A stretch of DNA of 64,000 nt from Nocardiopsis alborubida. GTDB lineage: Bacteria; Actinomycetota; Actinomycetes; Streptosporangiales; Streptosporangiaceae. Positions within the stretch are counted from its first letter, which is position 1, and each line of letters starts with the position of its first letter. The position numbers and the translations under genes were made by a program. This document shows, piece after piece, positions 17,853-27,277 of the stretch. Where the stretch lies: assembly GCF_012396365.1 (NCBI RefSeq), contig NZ_JAAXPG010000017.1, positions 1-64,000 of the forward strand. The letters are read 5' to 3'. The notes under the pieces are model-generated. The model saw only the letters and a program-made list of their open reading frames with translations, was not told the DNA's origin and searched no databases.

Positions 17853-18216
17853 CGTTTTCCTGTTCTACAGGGGGGTTCGAGAGCCGCGCCAGTCTAGTAC
17901 CGCAACATGTCTGTTGTTCCTTCCGTCCCATCCGTCCCACTCCCACGGAACGCGGGATGGCCGGTCGCCGTGCGCGGGCGCCGCCGCGCCGTTCGGAGGC
18001 TCCCCGATCAGCGCCCAGATCAGCGCCCCGCGCCCACCGGTCCGGCCCGGAACCGCGCTCCGCCGGAGCCGCGCTCCCCTCGCCCCCGAAGTCCCGGAGG
18101 TGCCCGGTCAGCGGGGTGAGCTGTAACATCATGGCCGGATTCCTCCCCCCTGCAACCCGCTCCTCCGGTCCCGGCGAAGGCCGTACGGCGGGGCTCCTCG
18201 ACACACACGGGAACGG
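17853..18216. other. Divergent intergenic region
   Basis: These 364 bases separate the leftward P450 pair from the rightward nuclease-like gene and must hold both promoters. No coding frame is convincing. I see no clear operator or repeated element. Confidence 0.4.
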
Positions 18217-18972
18217 ATGTTCATGGACGCTGAAGACACCCAGGTCATGGCCAGGACGGGTGAGTTCACCAGCACCACCCTGAGCTGGGAGACCTCGGTA
18301 CAGGGCCGGGTCGCGGCGGCGGTCGACCGCCTCTCCGGGCCGCTGTCCGACCTGCTGGAGCGCGACGCCAACGACGGCGACACCCGCATGCTCGTCGCCG
18401 ACTTCTTCAGCGTCGGACTGAACTTCAGCAAGTACCAGGACATGACCACCGAGTACCGGACCAGCGGGGACTCGATCGACTACGCGATCATGCTGGACGG
18501 CAAGCTGTTCGCGCCGGTGGAGGTGCGCCGGGTCGGCCAGGAGCTCGACCAGCGCAACATCCAGGTGTCCCGCCGCCTGGCCGTCGACGAGGGCGCCGAG
18601 TGGGTGATCCTCACCAACGGCCGCCTCTGGAAGGTCTACCACCTGCGCCCCGACGGTGACGGCGGCAACAAGCCGGTGGAGGTCATCGACGTCGACCTCA
18701 CCGACGCCGACGCCTACCAGCAAAACATCGACGCCCTGTTCCACATCACCCGCGAGGCCGTCGACCGCGGTCGGCTGGACACCCTGCGCAAGTGGAAGGA
18801 GGCCGTCGAGGCGGCCCCCGTCGCCGAGGCGCTGCGCAGCGACGCCGTGGTGGAGGCGGTCCGCGCGCAGCTGCGCGCCGCCACCGGCCACCTGGGTCAC
18901 ACGGGCGACGCCGACGAGGTGCGCCGCGCCCTGGTCGAGGAGGTCGTCGCGCAGGGCCTGCTCAAGGACTGA
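18217..18972 (+). CDS. Solitary HsdR_N-type nuclease-like protein, catalytic Lys replaced by Arg
   Basis: The 251-residue protein has a domain like the N-terminal nuclease module of Type I restriction subunits (HSDR_N type). Residues 55-150 include [10 protein letters not shown] with D88, APVEVRRVG with E102, and [17 protein letters not shown]. The motif is normally D...E-x-K; here the third position is R104, so cleavage may be lost. There is no helicase, methylase or specificity gene beside it. The rest is helical with an acidic C-terminus. Start is ATG 18217, or ATG 18223 two codons on. It may be a regulatory or binding version of the fold, or a nuclease in which Arg serves. Confidence 0.7.
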   Translation: MFMDAEDTQVMARTGEFTSTTLSWETSVQGRVAAAVDRLSGPLSDLLERDANDGDTRMLVADFFSVGLNFSKYQDMTTEYRTSGDSIDYAIMLDGKLFAPVEVRRVGQELDQRNIQVSRRLAVDEGAEWVILTNGRLWKVYHLRPDGDGGNKPVEVIDVDLTDADAYQQNIDALFHITREAVDRGRLDTLRKWKEAVEAAPVAEALRSDAVVEAVRAQLRAATGHLGHTGDADEVRRALVEEVVAQGLLKD

Positions 18973-19195
18973 CGCCGGTAGCGGGTCCGGCCCTCCCGGT
19001 CCGGACCCGCTCGCCCGTCCGCTCCCCTGTCGCGGGTCCGCCCCCCGCCGCTGCCTGCCTCCGCCTCCGCTCCCCCAGCCGCGGGGCCTCCCCTCGCCGC
19101 CGCCTGCCCGCCCCGGGCTCCTTCCGCCGCCCGCTGGTTCGCGCGTTTGCCCCCATTGACACCTGTGATACGCGCCACAACAATGGTCATACTAT

Positions 19196-19209
19196 TGGGA
19201 GCGCTCCCA
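19196..19209. promoter_or_regulatory. CelR/CebR-type cellulase operator TGGGAGCGCTCCCA
   Basis: This perfect 14-base palindrome is identical to the operator bound by CelR in Thermobifida fusca and CebR in streptomycetes, LacI-family repressors released by cello-oligosaccharides. It sits 38 bases before the cellulase start. TTGACA at 19156-19161 and TACTAT just before the palindrome are possible promoter elements, so repressor binding would block transcription start. The repressor gene itself is not in the window. Confidence 0.93.
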
Positions 19210-19247
19210 GTGCTTCCGGCCGCTTACCCCCCAGCGGAAGGACCCCC

Positions 19248-21842
19248 GTGAGTCCGGCACGAAGAAACAGCGCGGTGGCGCTCGGCGCCGCAGTCGCGCT
19301 CGGCACGAGCCTCCTCGTCGCCTCCCCCGTCCAGGCCGACGACGAGCCGGTCGAACAGATCACCAACGGCGACTTCGCCGACGGCACCACCGGCTGGTGG
19401 GCGACCGAGGGGATCGACCTCGCCGTCAGCGACGACGAAGCCCTGTGCGTCGCGGTCCCCGGCGGCACCAGCAACCCGTGGGACCAGATCGTCGGCCAGA
19501 ACGACATCCCCCTCGTGGCCGGGGAGTCCTACTCCCTCACGTTCACCGCCTCCGGCGCCGACGGCCTGCCCGTCCGCGCGCTGGTCCAGGAGCCCGTCGA
19601 CCCCTGGCGCACCGAACTGGACGAGCGCCCCGTGCTCACGCCGACGGCGACCGGCTACGAGTACGTCTTCACCGCGTCCGCCGAGATGGCCGACGCCCAG
19701 CTCGCCTTCCAGATCGGCGGGTCCGAGGAGGACTGGACGTTCTGCCTGGACGACGTGTCGCTGCTCGGCGGCGCCGAACCCCCCGTCTACGAACCCGACA
19801 CCGGTCCGCGCGTCCGCGTCAACCAGGTCGGCTACCTTCCGCAGGGCCCCAAGAACGCCACCGTGGTCACCGACGCCGAGGAGTCCCTGCCCTGGCGGCT
19901 GGCCGACGCCGAGGGCGCGGTCGTGGCCGAGGGCGGCACCGTGCCGTACGGCCTGGACGAGTCCTCCGGTCAGAACGTGCACACCGTCGACTTCAGCGAC
20001 TTCACCGGAACGGGTGAGGGCTACACCCTGACCGCCGACGGCGAGACCAGCCACCCCTTCGGGATCACCGCCGCCCCCTACGCCGCCCTGGCCACGGACG
20101 CCCTGGACTTCTACTACACCCAGCGCAGCGGCACCGAGATCCTCGACGAGCTCGCCCCCGGGTACGGACGCGAGGCCGGGCACGTCGGCGTGGAGCCCAA
20201 CCAGGGCGACACCGACGTCACCTGCCACCCCTCCGCACCGTGCGACTACTCGCTCGACGTGTCCGGCGGCTGGTACGACGCGGGTGACCACGGCAAGTAC
20301 GTGGTGAACGGCGGCATCTCCGTCCACCAGCTGATGAGCGTCTACGAGCGCGCGCACACCGCGCCCACCGGAAACCCCGCCCGGGTCGCCGACTCCACCC
20401 TGTCCGTCCCCGAGCGGGACAACGGCGTGCCCGACGTCCTGGACGAGGCACGCTGGGAGATGGAGTTCCTGCTGTCCATGCAGGTCCCCGAGGGCGAGGA
20501 ACTCGCGGGGATGGCCCACCACAAGGTCCACGACGAGCGCTGGACCGGCCTGCCGCTGCTGCCCTCCGAGGACTCCCAGCCCCGCTACCTGCACCCGCCG
20601 TCGACGGCGGCCACGCTGAACCTGGCCGCGACCGCCGCCCAGTGCTCCCGGGTGTTCGCCCCCTACGACTCCGGGTTCGCCGCGACCTGCCTGGAGGCGG
20701 CCGAGACCGCCTGGGAGGCCGCGGTGGCCGAACCCGAGCGCTACGCGACCGTCGGCGGCGAGGGCGGCGGAGCCTACGACGACGACAACGTGGCCGACGA
20801 GTTCTACTGGGCCGCCGCGGAACTGTACCTGGCGACCGGGCACGGGGACTACGAGGAGGCGGTGGTCTCCTCCGAGCTGCACACCGCCGACGTGTTCACC
20901 TCCGCCGGGTTCGACTGGCGCTGGACCGCCCCGCTGGGCCGCCTCCAGCTCGCCACCGTGCCGAGCGGCCTCGACGGCCGCGACGAGGTCCGCGCCTCCG
21001 TCGTGGAGGGGGCCGGGCAGTACCTGGCCGACGCCTCGGAGCACGCCTACGGGCTGGCCTACGACCCCGAGGGCGGGGTCTTCGCCTGGGGCTCCAACAA
21101 CCTCGTGCTCAACAACATGGTGGTGATGGCCAGCGCCTACGACATCGGCGGGGACACGCGCTTCCGCGACGCGGTCCTGGAGGGCATGGACTACGTCCTG
21201 GGACGCAACGCCCTCAACCAGTCGTACGTGACCGGGTACGGCGAGAACGACGCGGTCAACCAGCACAGCCGCTGGTACGCCCACCAGCTCGACCCGAGCC
21301 TGCCCAACCCGCCCGAGGGAACCCTGTCCGGCGGGCCCAACTCCGACACCGGCACCTGGGACCCCGTGGCCCGGGCCAACCTGGACGGGTGCGCCCCCCA
21401 GTTCTGCTACATCGACGACATCGAGTCGTGGGCGACCAACGAGCTGACCATCAACTGGAACTCCACGCTGGCCTGGGTGTCCGGGTTCGTCGCCGACCAG
21501 GGCGACGCCTCCCTGCCCGCCGGGTCCTCCTGCGAGGTCGACTACGTGGTCCACGGCGAGTGGCACGACCGCTTCAACACCCAGGTGACCGTCCGCAACA
21601 CGGGTGACGAGCCCGTGACGGGCTGGGAGCTGGTGTGGTCCTTCCCCGGCGGTCAGACCGTGGAGCGCCACTGGAGCGGCGCGCTGGAGCAGGCCGGGCA
21701 CGCGGTGACCGCCGTGAACGCGGACTGGAACGGGACCATCGACCCCGGCGAAGAGGTGACGTTCGGCTTCATCGGCACCCTGACGTCCGGGGCGAACGCC
21801 GTGCCCGCGAGGTTCACCCTCAACGGTTCGGTCTGTAGCTGA
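19248..21842 (+). CDS. Secreted modular endoglucanase, GH9 with CBM4 and CBM2
   Basis: GTG 19248 follows GGAAGGA at six bases. The 864-residue exoenzyme hydrolyses beta-1,4-glucan. Domains in order: signal peptide (ending near VQADD, about 30 residues), CBM4/9 (about 38-180), an Ig-like CelD_N domain (about 190-280), a GH9 catalytic domain (about 285-750) and a C-terminal family 2 cellulose-binding module (about 760-864, bounded by Cys). In GH9, D344 and D347 of [10 protein letters not shown] position the nucleophilic water, and the catalytic acid is E732 of the [11 protein letters not shown] segment. The layout resembles T. fusca Cel9B. The CelR-type operator upstream implies induction by cellobiose. 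Confidence 0.96.
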   Translation: MSPARRNSAVALGAAVALGTSLLVASPVQADDEPVEQITNGDFADGTTGWWATEGIDLAVSDDEALCVAVPGGTSNPWDQIVGQNDIPLVAGESYSLTFTASGADGLPVRALVQEPVDPWRTELDERPVLTPTATGYEYVFTASAEMADAQLAFQIGGSEEDWTFCLDDVSLLGGAEPPVYEPDTGPRVRVNQVGYLPQGPKNATVVTDAEESLPWRLADAEGAVVAEGGTVPYGLDESSGQNVHTVDFSDFTGTGEGYTLTADGETSHPFGITAAPYAALATDALDFYYTQRSGTEILDELAPGYGREAGHVGVEPNQGDTDVTCHPSAPCDYSLDVSGGWYDAGDHGKYVVNGGISVHQLMSVYERAHTAPTGNPARVADSTLSVPERDNGVPDVLDEARWEMEFLLSMQVPEGEELAGMAHHKVHDERWTGLPLLPSEDSQPRYLHPPSTAATLNLAATAAQCSRVFAPYDSGFAATCLEAAETAWEAAVAEPERYATVGGEGGGAYDDDNVADEFYWAAAELYLATGHGDYEEAVVSSELHTADVFTSAGFDWRWTAPLGRLQLATVPSGLDGRDEVRASVVEGAGQYLADASEHAYGLAYDPEGGVFAWGSNNLVLNNMVVMASAYDIGGDTRFRDAVLEGMDYVLGRNALNQSYVTGYGENDAVNQHSRWYAHQLDPSLPNPPEGTLSGGPNSDTGTWDPVARANLDGCAPQFCYIDDIESWATNELTINWNSTLAWVSGFVADQGDASLPAGSSCEVDYVVHGEWHDRFNTQVTVRNTGDEPVTGWELVWSFPGGQTVERHWSGALEQAGHAVTAVNADWNGTIDPGEEVTFGFIGTLTSGANAVPARFTLNGSVCS

Positions 21843-21897
21843 ACCGCGGGCGGGGCGACGACGGCGCGCCCGCCCACGCCGTAAGACCCCCTTGGAG

Positions 21898-21931
21898 GAC
21901 GGGGCCCCTCAGGAGAGCGTGGGGCCCCGTC
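21898..21931 (+). terminator. Hairpin terminator after the cellulase
   Basis: GACGGGGCCCC (21898-21908) pairs perfectly with GGGGCCCCGTC (21921-21931) around a 12-base loop. It lies between convergent genes and can serve both. Confidence 0.75.
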
Positions 21932-21958
21932 CGTCATTCCCGGGGAGGAGAGGGAGGT

Positions 21959-22810
21959 TCAGCGCTGCCAGCGCGCCTGGCAGAAGCAGTAGGCGCCGTA
22001 GACGGCGACGCCCAGGGCGACGGCCACGAGGGCCCAGGGTCCGGCCGGGGTCTGGGAGAAGGCCCGCAGCGTGCCGTCCAGCCCCTCCGCCTGGTCCTTG
22101 TCGAAGGCGATCGCGGCCCGGAGGAAGAAGACGCCTGCGGCGGCCAGGACCAGGCCCTGGGTGCCGATGCCGAGCACGCCGACGGTGACGACCGCCCTGC
22201 GCCGGCGCGGCGGGAGCGCGCCGAGCGCCAGCTCCTGCGTGAAGCGGCGGGTCACCGCCTTCCAGATCTGGTGGAGGCCCACGGCGATCACGCCGCAGCC
22301 CACCGCGCCGACGACGAACCGGCCGAAGGGCAGCGCCATGACCTGGGCCGTCAGCGCCTCCGACCGGCTGTCCTGGGACTCGGGCGAGCCCTGTCCCAGC
22401 AGGAGGCCCGCGATGCTGGAGGCCAGCGCGGCGTAGACCACCGCGCGGGCCCCGGAGGCGACGCGCCTGGTGGCCTTCTCCAGGCCCACCGCGGCGTAGA
22501 CCGCCTGCCACACGGTGAGGGCCACCAGGCCCGCCGCCGCGACCCAGAGCAGCAGCATGCCGCCGGTGTTCTGGGCGACGAGCTGGAGGGCACCGCTGTT
22601 GCTCGCCTCCTCCCCGCCGCTTTCTCCGAAGGCGATGCGCAGGGCGAGGTAACCGATGATGAGGTAGAGCAGGCCCGTGGCGGCGAAGCCCACGCCCGCG
22701 AGTCCGCGCAGCCAGCTGCTGTGGGCCGCCTGGCGCCCCGCGCGTCGGCCCGCCGCGTGGGCGTCCTTCGCCGAGCGCCGCGCCTTACCTGGTAAGTCTG
22801 ATGGGGACAT
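21959..22810 (-). CDS. DUF1206 membrane protein
   Basis: The 283-residue protein starts at ATG 22810 and has six hydrophobic segments arranged as three similar pairs, each with a VG-xG...Y/L pattern, which is the DUF1206 layout. The N-terminus (about 35 residues) is basic and cytosolic. The family is common in actinobacteria and cyanobacteria and has no established function. It is convergent with the cellulase and separated from it by a hairpin. Confidence 0.85.
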   Translation of the reverse strand: MSPSDLPGKARRSAKDAHAAGRRAGRQAAHSSWLRGLAGVGFAATGLLYLIIGYLALRIAFGESGGEEASNSGALQLVAQNTGGMLLLWVAAAGLVALTVWQAVYAAVGLEKATRRVASGARAVVYAALASSIAGLLLGQGSPESQDSRSEALTAQVMALPFGRFVVGAVGCGVIAVGLHQIWKAVTRRFTQELALGALPPRRRRAVVTVGVLGIGTQGLVLAAAGVFFLRAAIAFDKDQAEGLDGTLRAFSQTPAGPWALVAVALGVAVYGAYCFCQARWQR

Positions 22811-22949
22811 GTCCGGCCCGTGCCCGCGAGGGGGGCGCGAAAACGGAAGTTTACCCCTGGCACTCCCTTTTGTACTGGTCAGAGACGTGGAATCCCTCCG
22901 GAGCGCCAGTGCGGGACGACGGGTTGGCAGGCACCGGTTCAGGGGGCGG

Positions 22950-24107
22950 CTACTCCAGGGGCACCCGCAGGACGCGGTCGTCCCCCTCGGCCGGCTCCCC
23001 CACCCCGTCGAGATCGCTGGTGGTCAGCCACAGTTCATCGCCGCCGGGAGCGGCCACCACCGTGCGCAGGCGGCCGTACTCCCCCTGGTAGCGGTCCACG
23101 GGCTCGCCCACCCCGCCGTCACCGGTGAGCGGCACCTCCCACAGGCGTTCTCCGCGCAGCGCCGCCACCCACAGGGAGCCGCCCGCGACCGCCGCGCCGC
23201 TGGGCGAGGCCTCCGCGGGTCTCCACGTCAGCAGGGGGTCGACGTACTCGTCGCCTCCTCCGGCGCCCTCCACCTCGGGCCAGCCGTAGTTGCCGCCCGG
23301 TTCGATCAGGTTGACCTCGTCGAACTCGTTCTGGCCGAACTCGGTGGCGTACAGGTTCCCCTCGTCGTCCCACGCCAGGCCCTGGACGTTGCGGTGGCCG
23401 TAGCTGTGGACGGGGTTGCCGAAGGGGTTGTCCGGCGCCGGGTCCCCGTCGGTGGTGATCCGCAGGATCTTGCCGCCCAGCGAGTCGGTGTCCTGGGACA
23501 GGCCCTCCCGACCCGCGTCCCCGGTGCCGACGTACAGCAGGCCGTCGGGGCCGAACCCGATCCGGCCGCCGTTGTGGTGGGAGGCGGAGGGGATGCCGTC
23601 GAGGATGACCTCGGTCTCCCCGAAGCCCCCGTCCCCGTTCTCGGGGTCGTACTCCAACCGGCTGATCCGGTTGTCGGAGTCTGTGGTGTGGTAGGCGTAC
23701 ACGTACGGTTCCCCGGGGAAGCCCGGGTCCACGGCCAGCCCCAACAGACCGCCCTCGCCGTCCGGTGCGGTTCCCTCGACGGTGCCGACGCCGGCGACCG
23801 AACCGTCGGGGGACACGCGGACGACCTCCGCCGAGTCGCGCTGGGCGACCAGGGCCGAGCCGTCGGGGAGGAAGGCCAGCCCCCACGGCACCTCCAGGCC
23901 CGTGGCGACGTCCCCGGGCCGGCCGGGGTCGGTAGCGGCGGAGCCGTCCTGTCCGCCCGGCTCCTGCTGACCGTCCGTCCCGCCCGCCCCGCCTCCCTCC
24001 GCACCGCCGGCGGCGTCCCCCCGGGCGCCGCATCCGACGAGCAGGACGAGGGTGCCGAGGACGGAGGCGGTACGGAGCACCGCGCTCGCGCGCGCTGAGG
24101 GTTCCAT
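22950..24107 (-). CDS. PQQ-dependent sugar dehydrogenase-like lipoprotein
   Basis: ATG 24107 has GGAAGGGAG upstream. The lipobox LVGCG puts the lipid-bearing Cys at about residue 26, followed by a Gly-rich linker and a six-bladed beta-propeller of the soluble aldose dehydrogenase type. Typical family segments are VPWGLAFLPDG, GEGGLLGLAVDP, SASHHNGGRIGFGPDGLLY, GDAGREG, YGHRNVQGLAWD and GGNYGWPEVEG. The family oxidises aldose sugars with PQQ as cofactor. Whether PQQ is available in this strain is not shown. Anchored outside the membrane and near a cellulase, it might act on released sugars, but no shared operator is visible. Confidence 0.87.
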   Translation of the reverse strand: MEPSARASAVLRTASVLGTLVLLVGCGARGDAAGGAEGGGAGGTDGQQEPGGQDGSAATDPGRPGDVATGLEVPWGLAFLPDGSALVAQRDSAEVVRVSPDGSVAGVGTVEGTAPDGEGGLLGLAVDPGFPGEPYVYAYHTTDSDNRISRLEYDPENGDGGFGETEVILDGIPSASHHNGGRIGFGPDGLLYVGTGDAGREGLSQDTDSLGGKILRITTDGDPAPDNPFGNPVHSYGHRNVQGLAWDDEGNLYATEFGQNEFDEVNLIEPGGNYGWPEVEGAGGGDEYVDPLLTWRPAEASPSGAAVAGGSLWVAALRGERLWEVPLTGDGGVGEPVDRYQGEYGRLRTVVAAPGGDELWLTTSDLDGVGEPAEGDDRVLRVPLE

Positions 24108-24135
24108 GTCCGCTCCCTTCCCCCTGGCACCGCGG

Positions 24136-25311
24136 TTACCCCGCAGCGCCGCCGGGCGCCCCCTCCTCGCTGTTCTCGTGCCCCTCCTGCAACTCCTCGA
24201 ACAACCGCTCCAGGTCGGTGAGCATCGCGCTGTGCACGGGCCAGCGTTCGGAGTCCCAGTCCTGCCTCATGCGCTCCCGTGTCCGGTCGATCAGCCGGAG
24301 CCCTCCTTCCAGGCAGGAGTCCAGATCGGGGGAGACCGTGTCGCGCTCGGGTTCCCCGGCCTCGTGGACGGCGTCGAAGGCGTCGGCGGCCGCGTTCAGG
24401 AGGGGCGCGAACTCGCGGAGGAAGGCGTCACCCGGCTCGGGGAAGCGTGTCCGGCCGCCGTTGGCGGCCCGCAGGGTGCGGATGAGGGACTGGATGTGGC
24501 GTGAGGACCGGCCCAGGGCGAGGATCCAGCCGTAGTAGGACTTCGGCGCCCTCTTCGGGACAGGGCCCTCCAGGATCCGCCGCGGGTTCAGACGCGCCCG
24601 GTACTCCTGTTGGGAGACCACCTCCCTGGCGTTGCGCTCGGTGTTGTCGAACCCCTTCGCGACCCGCCCCCAGTACTCGGCGTCACCGAGTCCCTCACCG
24701 CCCTCGCGGAGCGCCTCGGCCATCTCCCGGCAGAGGTCGCGCAGGCCGTCCGCGAAGTCGAGCACGGCGCTCTCGGCGTCGCGGAAACGGATGGCGGGTG
24801 CGAAGACCGTGTTCGTCACGACGGCGGACCCCGCTCCCACCAGCACCATGAGCAGCAGCGTTCCCATGTCCGTGAGGCTGCCCGCCGTGCCTCCCGCGAG
24901 CGCGAACGACGCCACCACGGGTATCTGTTTGCCCTGGTCGCCGAAGACCGTGAACTGTCCCGCCACCATCGCGACGAGCACGGCCAGGGCGAAGAACCAC
25001 ACGTTGAGCCCGACGGTGAGACCGGTCAGGCCCGCGATCAGGGCGCCGAGGAAGACCGCGGGAACGTAGCGCAGGGACTGGAGCACCGACCCGTACACGC
25101 TGGGCCGCACCACCAGGAGGGCGGAGAAGGGGGCGAAGCCGATCTGGGACGAGCCTCCCAGGAGCGTGCCCAGGAGCCAGGCGCCGGTGGAGGCGATGAC
25201 GCACTTGGCGATGATGACCGCGGTCTCGCGCTCGTAGCCCCGCCGCTCGACGACCCGGCGCAGCAGTTCGCGGGCGTTGGACGCGACCCTCCTCAGCCGT
25301 GCGGCTACCAC
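24136..25311 (-). CDS. FUSC/aromatic-acid-exporter-like membrane protein
   Basis: The 391-residue protein starts at GTG 25311, with GAGGAAG upstream. Six closely spaced hydrophobic segments (about 30-170) form one FUSC-type membrane domain with the characteristic ASTGAWLLG..GFAPFSALLVVRPS lead-in. The remaining 200 residues form a helical cytosolic domain. FUSC relatives such as AaeB and YccS export aromatic acids or act in the envelope. The single half-size domain suggests that it dimerises. The substrate is unknown. A hairpin separates it from the upstream hydrolase gene. Confidence 0.8.
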   Translation of the reverse strand: MVAARLRRVASNARELLRRVVERRGYERETAVIIAKCVIASTGAWLLGTLLGGSSQIGFAPFSALLVVRPSVYGSVLQSLRYVPAVFLGALIAGLTGLTVGLNVWFFALAVLVAMVAGQFTVFGDQGKQIPVVASFALAGGTAGSLTDMGTLLLMVLVGAGSAVVTNTVFAPAIRFRDAESAVLDFADGLRDLCREMAEALREGGEGLGDAEYWGRVAKGFDNTERNAREVVSQQEYRARLNPRRILEGPVPKRAPKSYYGWILALGRSSRHIQSLIRTLRAANGGRTRFPEPGDAFLREFAPLLNAAADAFDAVHEAGEPERDTVSPDLDSCLEGGLRLIDRTRERMRQDWDSERWPVHSAMLTDLERLFEELQEGHENSEEGAPGGAAG

Positions 25312-25340
25312 TTCGCTGCTTCCTCTCCCTGCCCCGCTAA

Positions 25341-25360
25341 GGCCGCAGGTCCCTGCGGCC
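25341..25360 (-). terminator. Hairpin between the hydrolase and FUSC genes
   Basis: A perfect 9-base stem (GGCCGCAGG with CCTGCGGCC) has a two-base gap and lies 19 bases after the stop of the leftward alpha/beta hydrolase gene. The tight loop is unusual, so it may be an operator for the next gene instead. Confidence 0.5.
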
Positions 25361-25378
25361 CCGTCCGTATCCCGGCCC

Positions 25379-26140
25379 TCATCGCCCTCCTCGGTCCCGT
25401 ACCGCCTCCCGCACGAACTCCTCGACCAGGTCGGCGACCTGGTCGGGGGCGGCGGCGGTGAGCGCGTGGGGCTGCCCGGGCAGGGTCACGAGCCGTCCAC
25501 GGGGCAGTAACCGGGCGGCTTCCCGCGCCCAGGGCTCGGGACAGAGGGGGTCCCCGCCCCCGCGCAGGACCAGGGCTGGCTGCGTCACCCTCGGCAGGAC
25601 CAGCTCGATCCGGTGGTCGCGGCTGGCCAGGAGGCTGCGGACGTCCCTGCGCAGCCCCGCGTCCCAGTAGTCGGCGACGACGGAGGACAGCACGGAGAGG
25701 TCCTCGCGCACGCCGTCGCGCAGCAGGCGCGCGGCCAGCGTGGGCAGCGAGCGCGCCCGGGGGTCCGTCGTGGGCCCGGCCAGCACGAGCGATCCCACCT
25801 CCTCGGGCGCGCGCACCGCCGCCTCGGCGACCACCTGCGTTCCCAGGGAGAGCCCGAGCAGACAGGGCCGCTCGATCCCGCGGCCCCGGAGCCACCCCAG
25901 GAGGGCGTCCGCGAGTCCGGTGACCGTGGGCGTGTGGTCGGGCGCGGTGCTCGCGCCGAACCCCGGCAGGTCGACGGCCCAGGCGGGCGTCCTGCCCTCC
26001 AGGGCCATGACCACGGGCAGCGTCTGGCGGGAGGAGATCCCCGCGCCGTGCACGCAGACCACCGGCGGCCCCTGTCCGGGCACGCGCCACCAGGCCATCG
26101 ACGAGCGTCCGACCCCGTCCGTGCCCCTGCGGGCCTCCAT
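25379..26140 (-). CDS. Alpha/beta hydrolase
   Basis: Serine hydrolase fold of about 250 residues. The oxyanion strand reads VVCVHGAGIS, the nucleophile elbow is GLSLGTQ, the acid lies in the LRGGGDPLCP segment and the catalytic His in LPGQPHAL. The start is set at ATG 26140; GTG 26188 would add 16 residues rich in Arg/Gly. The substrate is unknown. It is not obviously co-transcribed with the FUSC gene, because a hairpin separates them. Confidence 0.85.
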   Translation of the reverse strand: MEARRGTDGVGRSSMAWWRVPGQGPPVVCVHGAGISSRQTLPVVMALEGRTPAWAVDLPGFGASTAPDHTPTVTGLADALLGWLRGRGIERPCLLGLSLGTQVVAEAAVRAPEEVGSLVLAGPTTDPRARSLPTLAARLLRDGVREDLSVLSSVVADYWDAGLRRDVRSLLASRDHRIELVLPRVTQPALVLRGGGDPLCPEPWAREAARLLPRGRLVTLPGQPHALTAAAPDQVADLVEEFVREAVRDRGGR

Positions 26141-26297
26141 GCGTACCCCCGAACGGCCTCCTCGGATCCGGTCATGTGGTCGCCACAACTACCCAGGGCC
26201 TCCGCCTTCAACCCACTCCCCGGCAGAGGCGTGTGGAGACGCCGTGGGGCGGTCAGGGAGGTACACGCAAGGGCGTGCGCGCGAAGGGAGCCATGAG

Positions 26298-27047
26298 ATG
26301 GGCAGGAAGTCGGATTCGCCTCCGAAGCACCCGTGGTTGAGGGGTGCCGTACGGGGTGTCGCGGGTGCGATGGCCATGAGCGGTATGCGGCAGGTCGAGG
26401 TCGGCATGGGGGTCACGCAGCGCACACCGCCCGAGGCCGTCCTGGCAGAGGGCGTGCCCGCCCTGCTGGAGAGTGTTCCCCCCGAGCGGAGGAAGGCCGC
26501 GATCGAACTGGCGCACTGGGGGTACGGGGCGGCGTCGGGCACCGTGTTCGCGCTGCTGCCGCGCCGGGTGAGGCGGTGGCGGCTGGCCGGTCCGGTGTTC
26601 GGGGTCGCGGTCTGGAGTGCGTACGAGCTGGCCGTCGCCCCCGCGCTCGGCCTCGCCCACGCACGCAGGCACCGGCCCCGGGAGCGGTGGGCGTTCCTGT
26701 TCGACCACGTGGTCTTCGGGCTCATGGTCGGGGAGCCGCCCGAGACCGTGGTGGCCGGGACCGGAGGCTCCGGGAACGACGCGGAGGAGGGGTGCTGCTG
26801 CGGAGGCCACGGGGGCCCTGGGGACCGTAGGAAGCACCGGAGGCGCGGGGGGCACGGAGGCCGCCGGGGCCGCGGGGAGTACAGGGGACACGCAAGCCAC
26901 TGCGGTCACGGAGACCACGAGCAGCACGGGAAACACGGGGATAACGGTGGCCATGAAGGCCATGGTGATCACGGGAAGCACGATGATCACGGGAAACATG
27001 GTGACTGCGGGGAACACGGGAGACGGAGAAAACGACACCGGCGCTGA
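26298..27047 (+). CDS. Membrane-associated protein with His/Gly-rich C-terminal tail
   Basis: ATG 26298 follows AAGGGAG at seven bases. Of 249 residues, the first 155 include two or three hydrophobic segments and resemble actinobacterial proteins annotated only as hypothetical membrane proteins. After a CCCGGHGG knot the last 85 residues switch to His, Gly, Asp, Lys and Arg in loose HGDHGKH-like repeats, encoded by imperfect tandem repeats in the DNA (about 26880-27030). Such tails bind Ni, Zn or Cu and often store or deliver metal. The metal role is inference. A large hairpin lies directly downstream. Confidence 0.7.
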   Translation: MGRKSDSPPKHPWLRGAVRGVAGAMAMSGMRQVEVGMGVTQRTPPEAVLAEGVPALLESVPPERRKAAIELAHWGYGAASGTVFALLPRRVRRWRLAGPVFGVAVWSAYELAVAPALGLAHARRHRPRERWAFLFDHVVFGLMVGEPPETVVAGTGGSGNDAEEGCCCGGHGGPGDRRKHRRRGGHGGRRGRGEYRGHASHCGHGDHEQHGKHGDNGGHEGHGDHGKHDDHGKHGDCGEHGRRRKRHRR

Positions 27048-27049
27048 CA

Positions 27050-27105
27050 GCGGAGAAGCGGGGGCGGGGCGGGCGACCGGTCGGTCGCCCGCCCCGCTTC
27101 TCCGC
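27050..27105 (+). terminator. Long GC-rich hairpin terminator
   Basis: An inverted repeat begins three bases after the stop codon: GCGGAGAAGCG...CGGGCGACCG pairs with CGGTCGCCCG...CGCTTCTCCGC. The stem is over 20 bases with a small mismatch near the base and almost no loop. Confidence 0.8.
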
Positions 27106-27277
27106 CGCGTCCCCGGGCTCCGGTCGGTCCGGGTCGGCGCTCGGAACCGTAACGGCGCTACGCCCGAGCGGCACCGGCGCCAACCCGCTCACCCGCCGCC
27201 GGGGCGCAGCGGCGCCGGCGCCAGGACGTGTCAGCGCTGCCCGGCGCCACACGGCACTGCTCCTGGGCCTTCCGACG

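Noticed and set aside
15442-18900. A minus-strand frame that joins the first P450 to more than 700 upstream codons
   Set aside because: Only the part from ATG 16644 is P450. The rest is Arg/Pro-rich, out of frame with the second P450 and lies over the promoter gap and the HsdR_N-like gene.
22677-24098. Long plus-strand frame opposite the sugar dehydrogenase gene
   Set aside because: Antisense shadow: no domain, no ribosome site, and biased composition. The minus-strand gene has clear family motifs and a lipobox.
26880-27030. Short tandem repeats that might be a CRISPR-like array
   Set aside because: Units are short and imperfect, without spacers, and lie in frame inside a His/Gly-rich protein tail.
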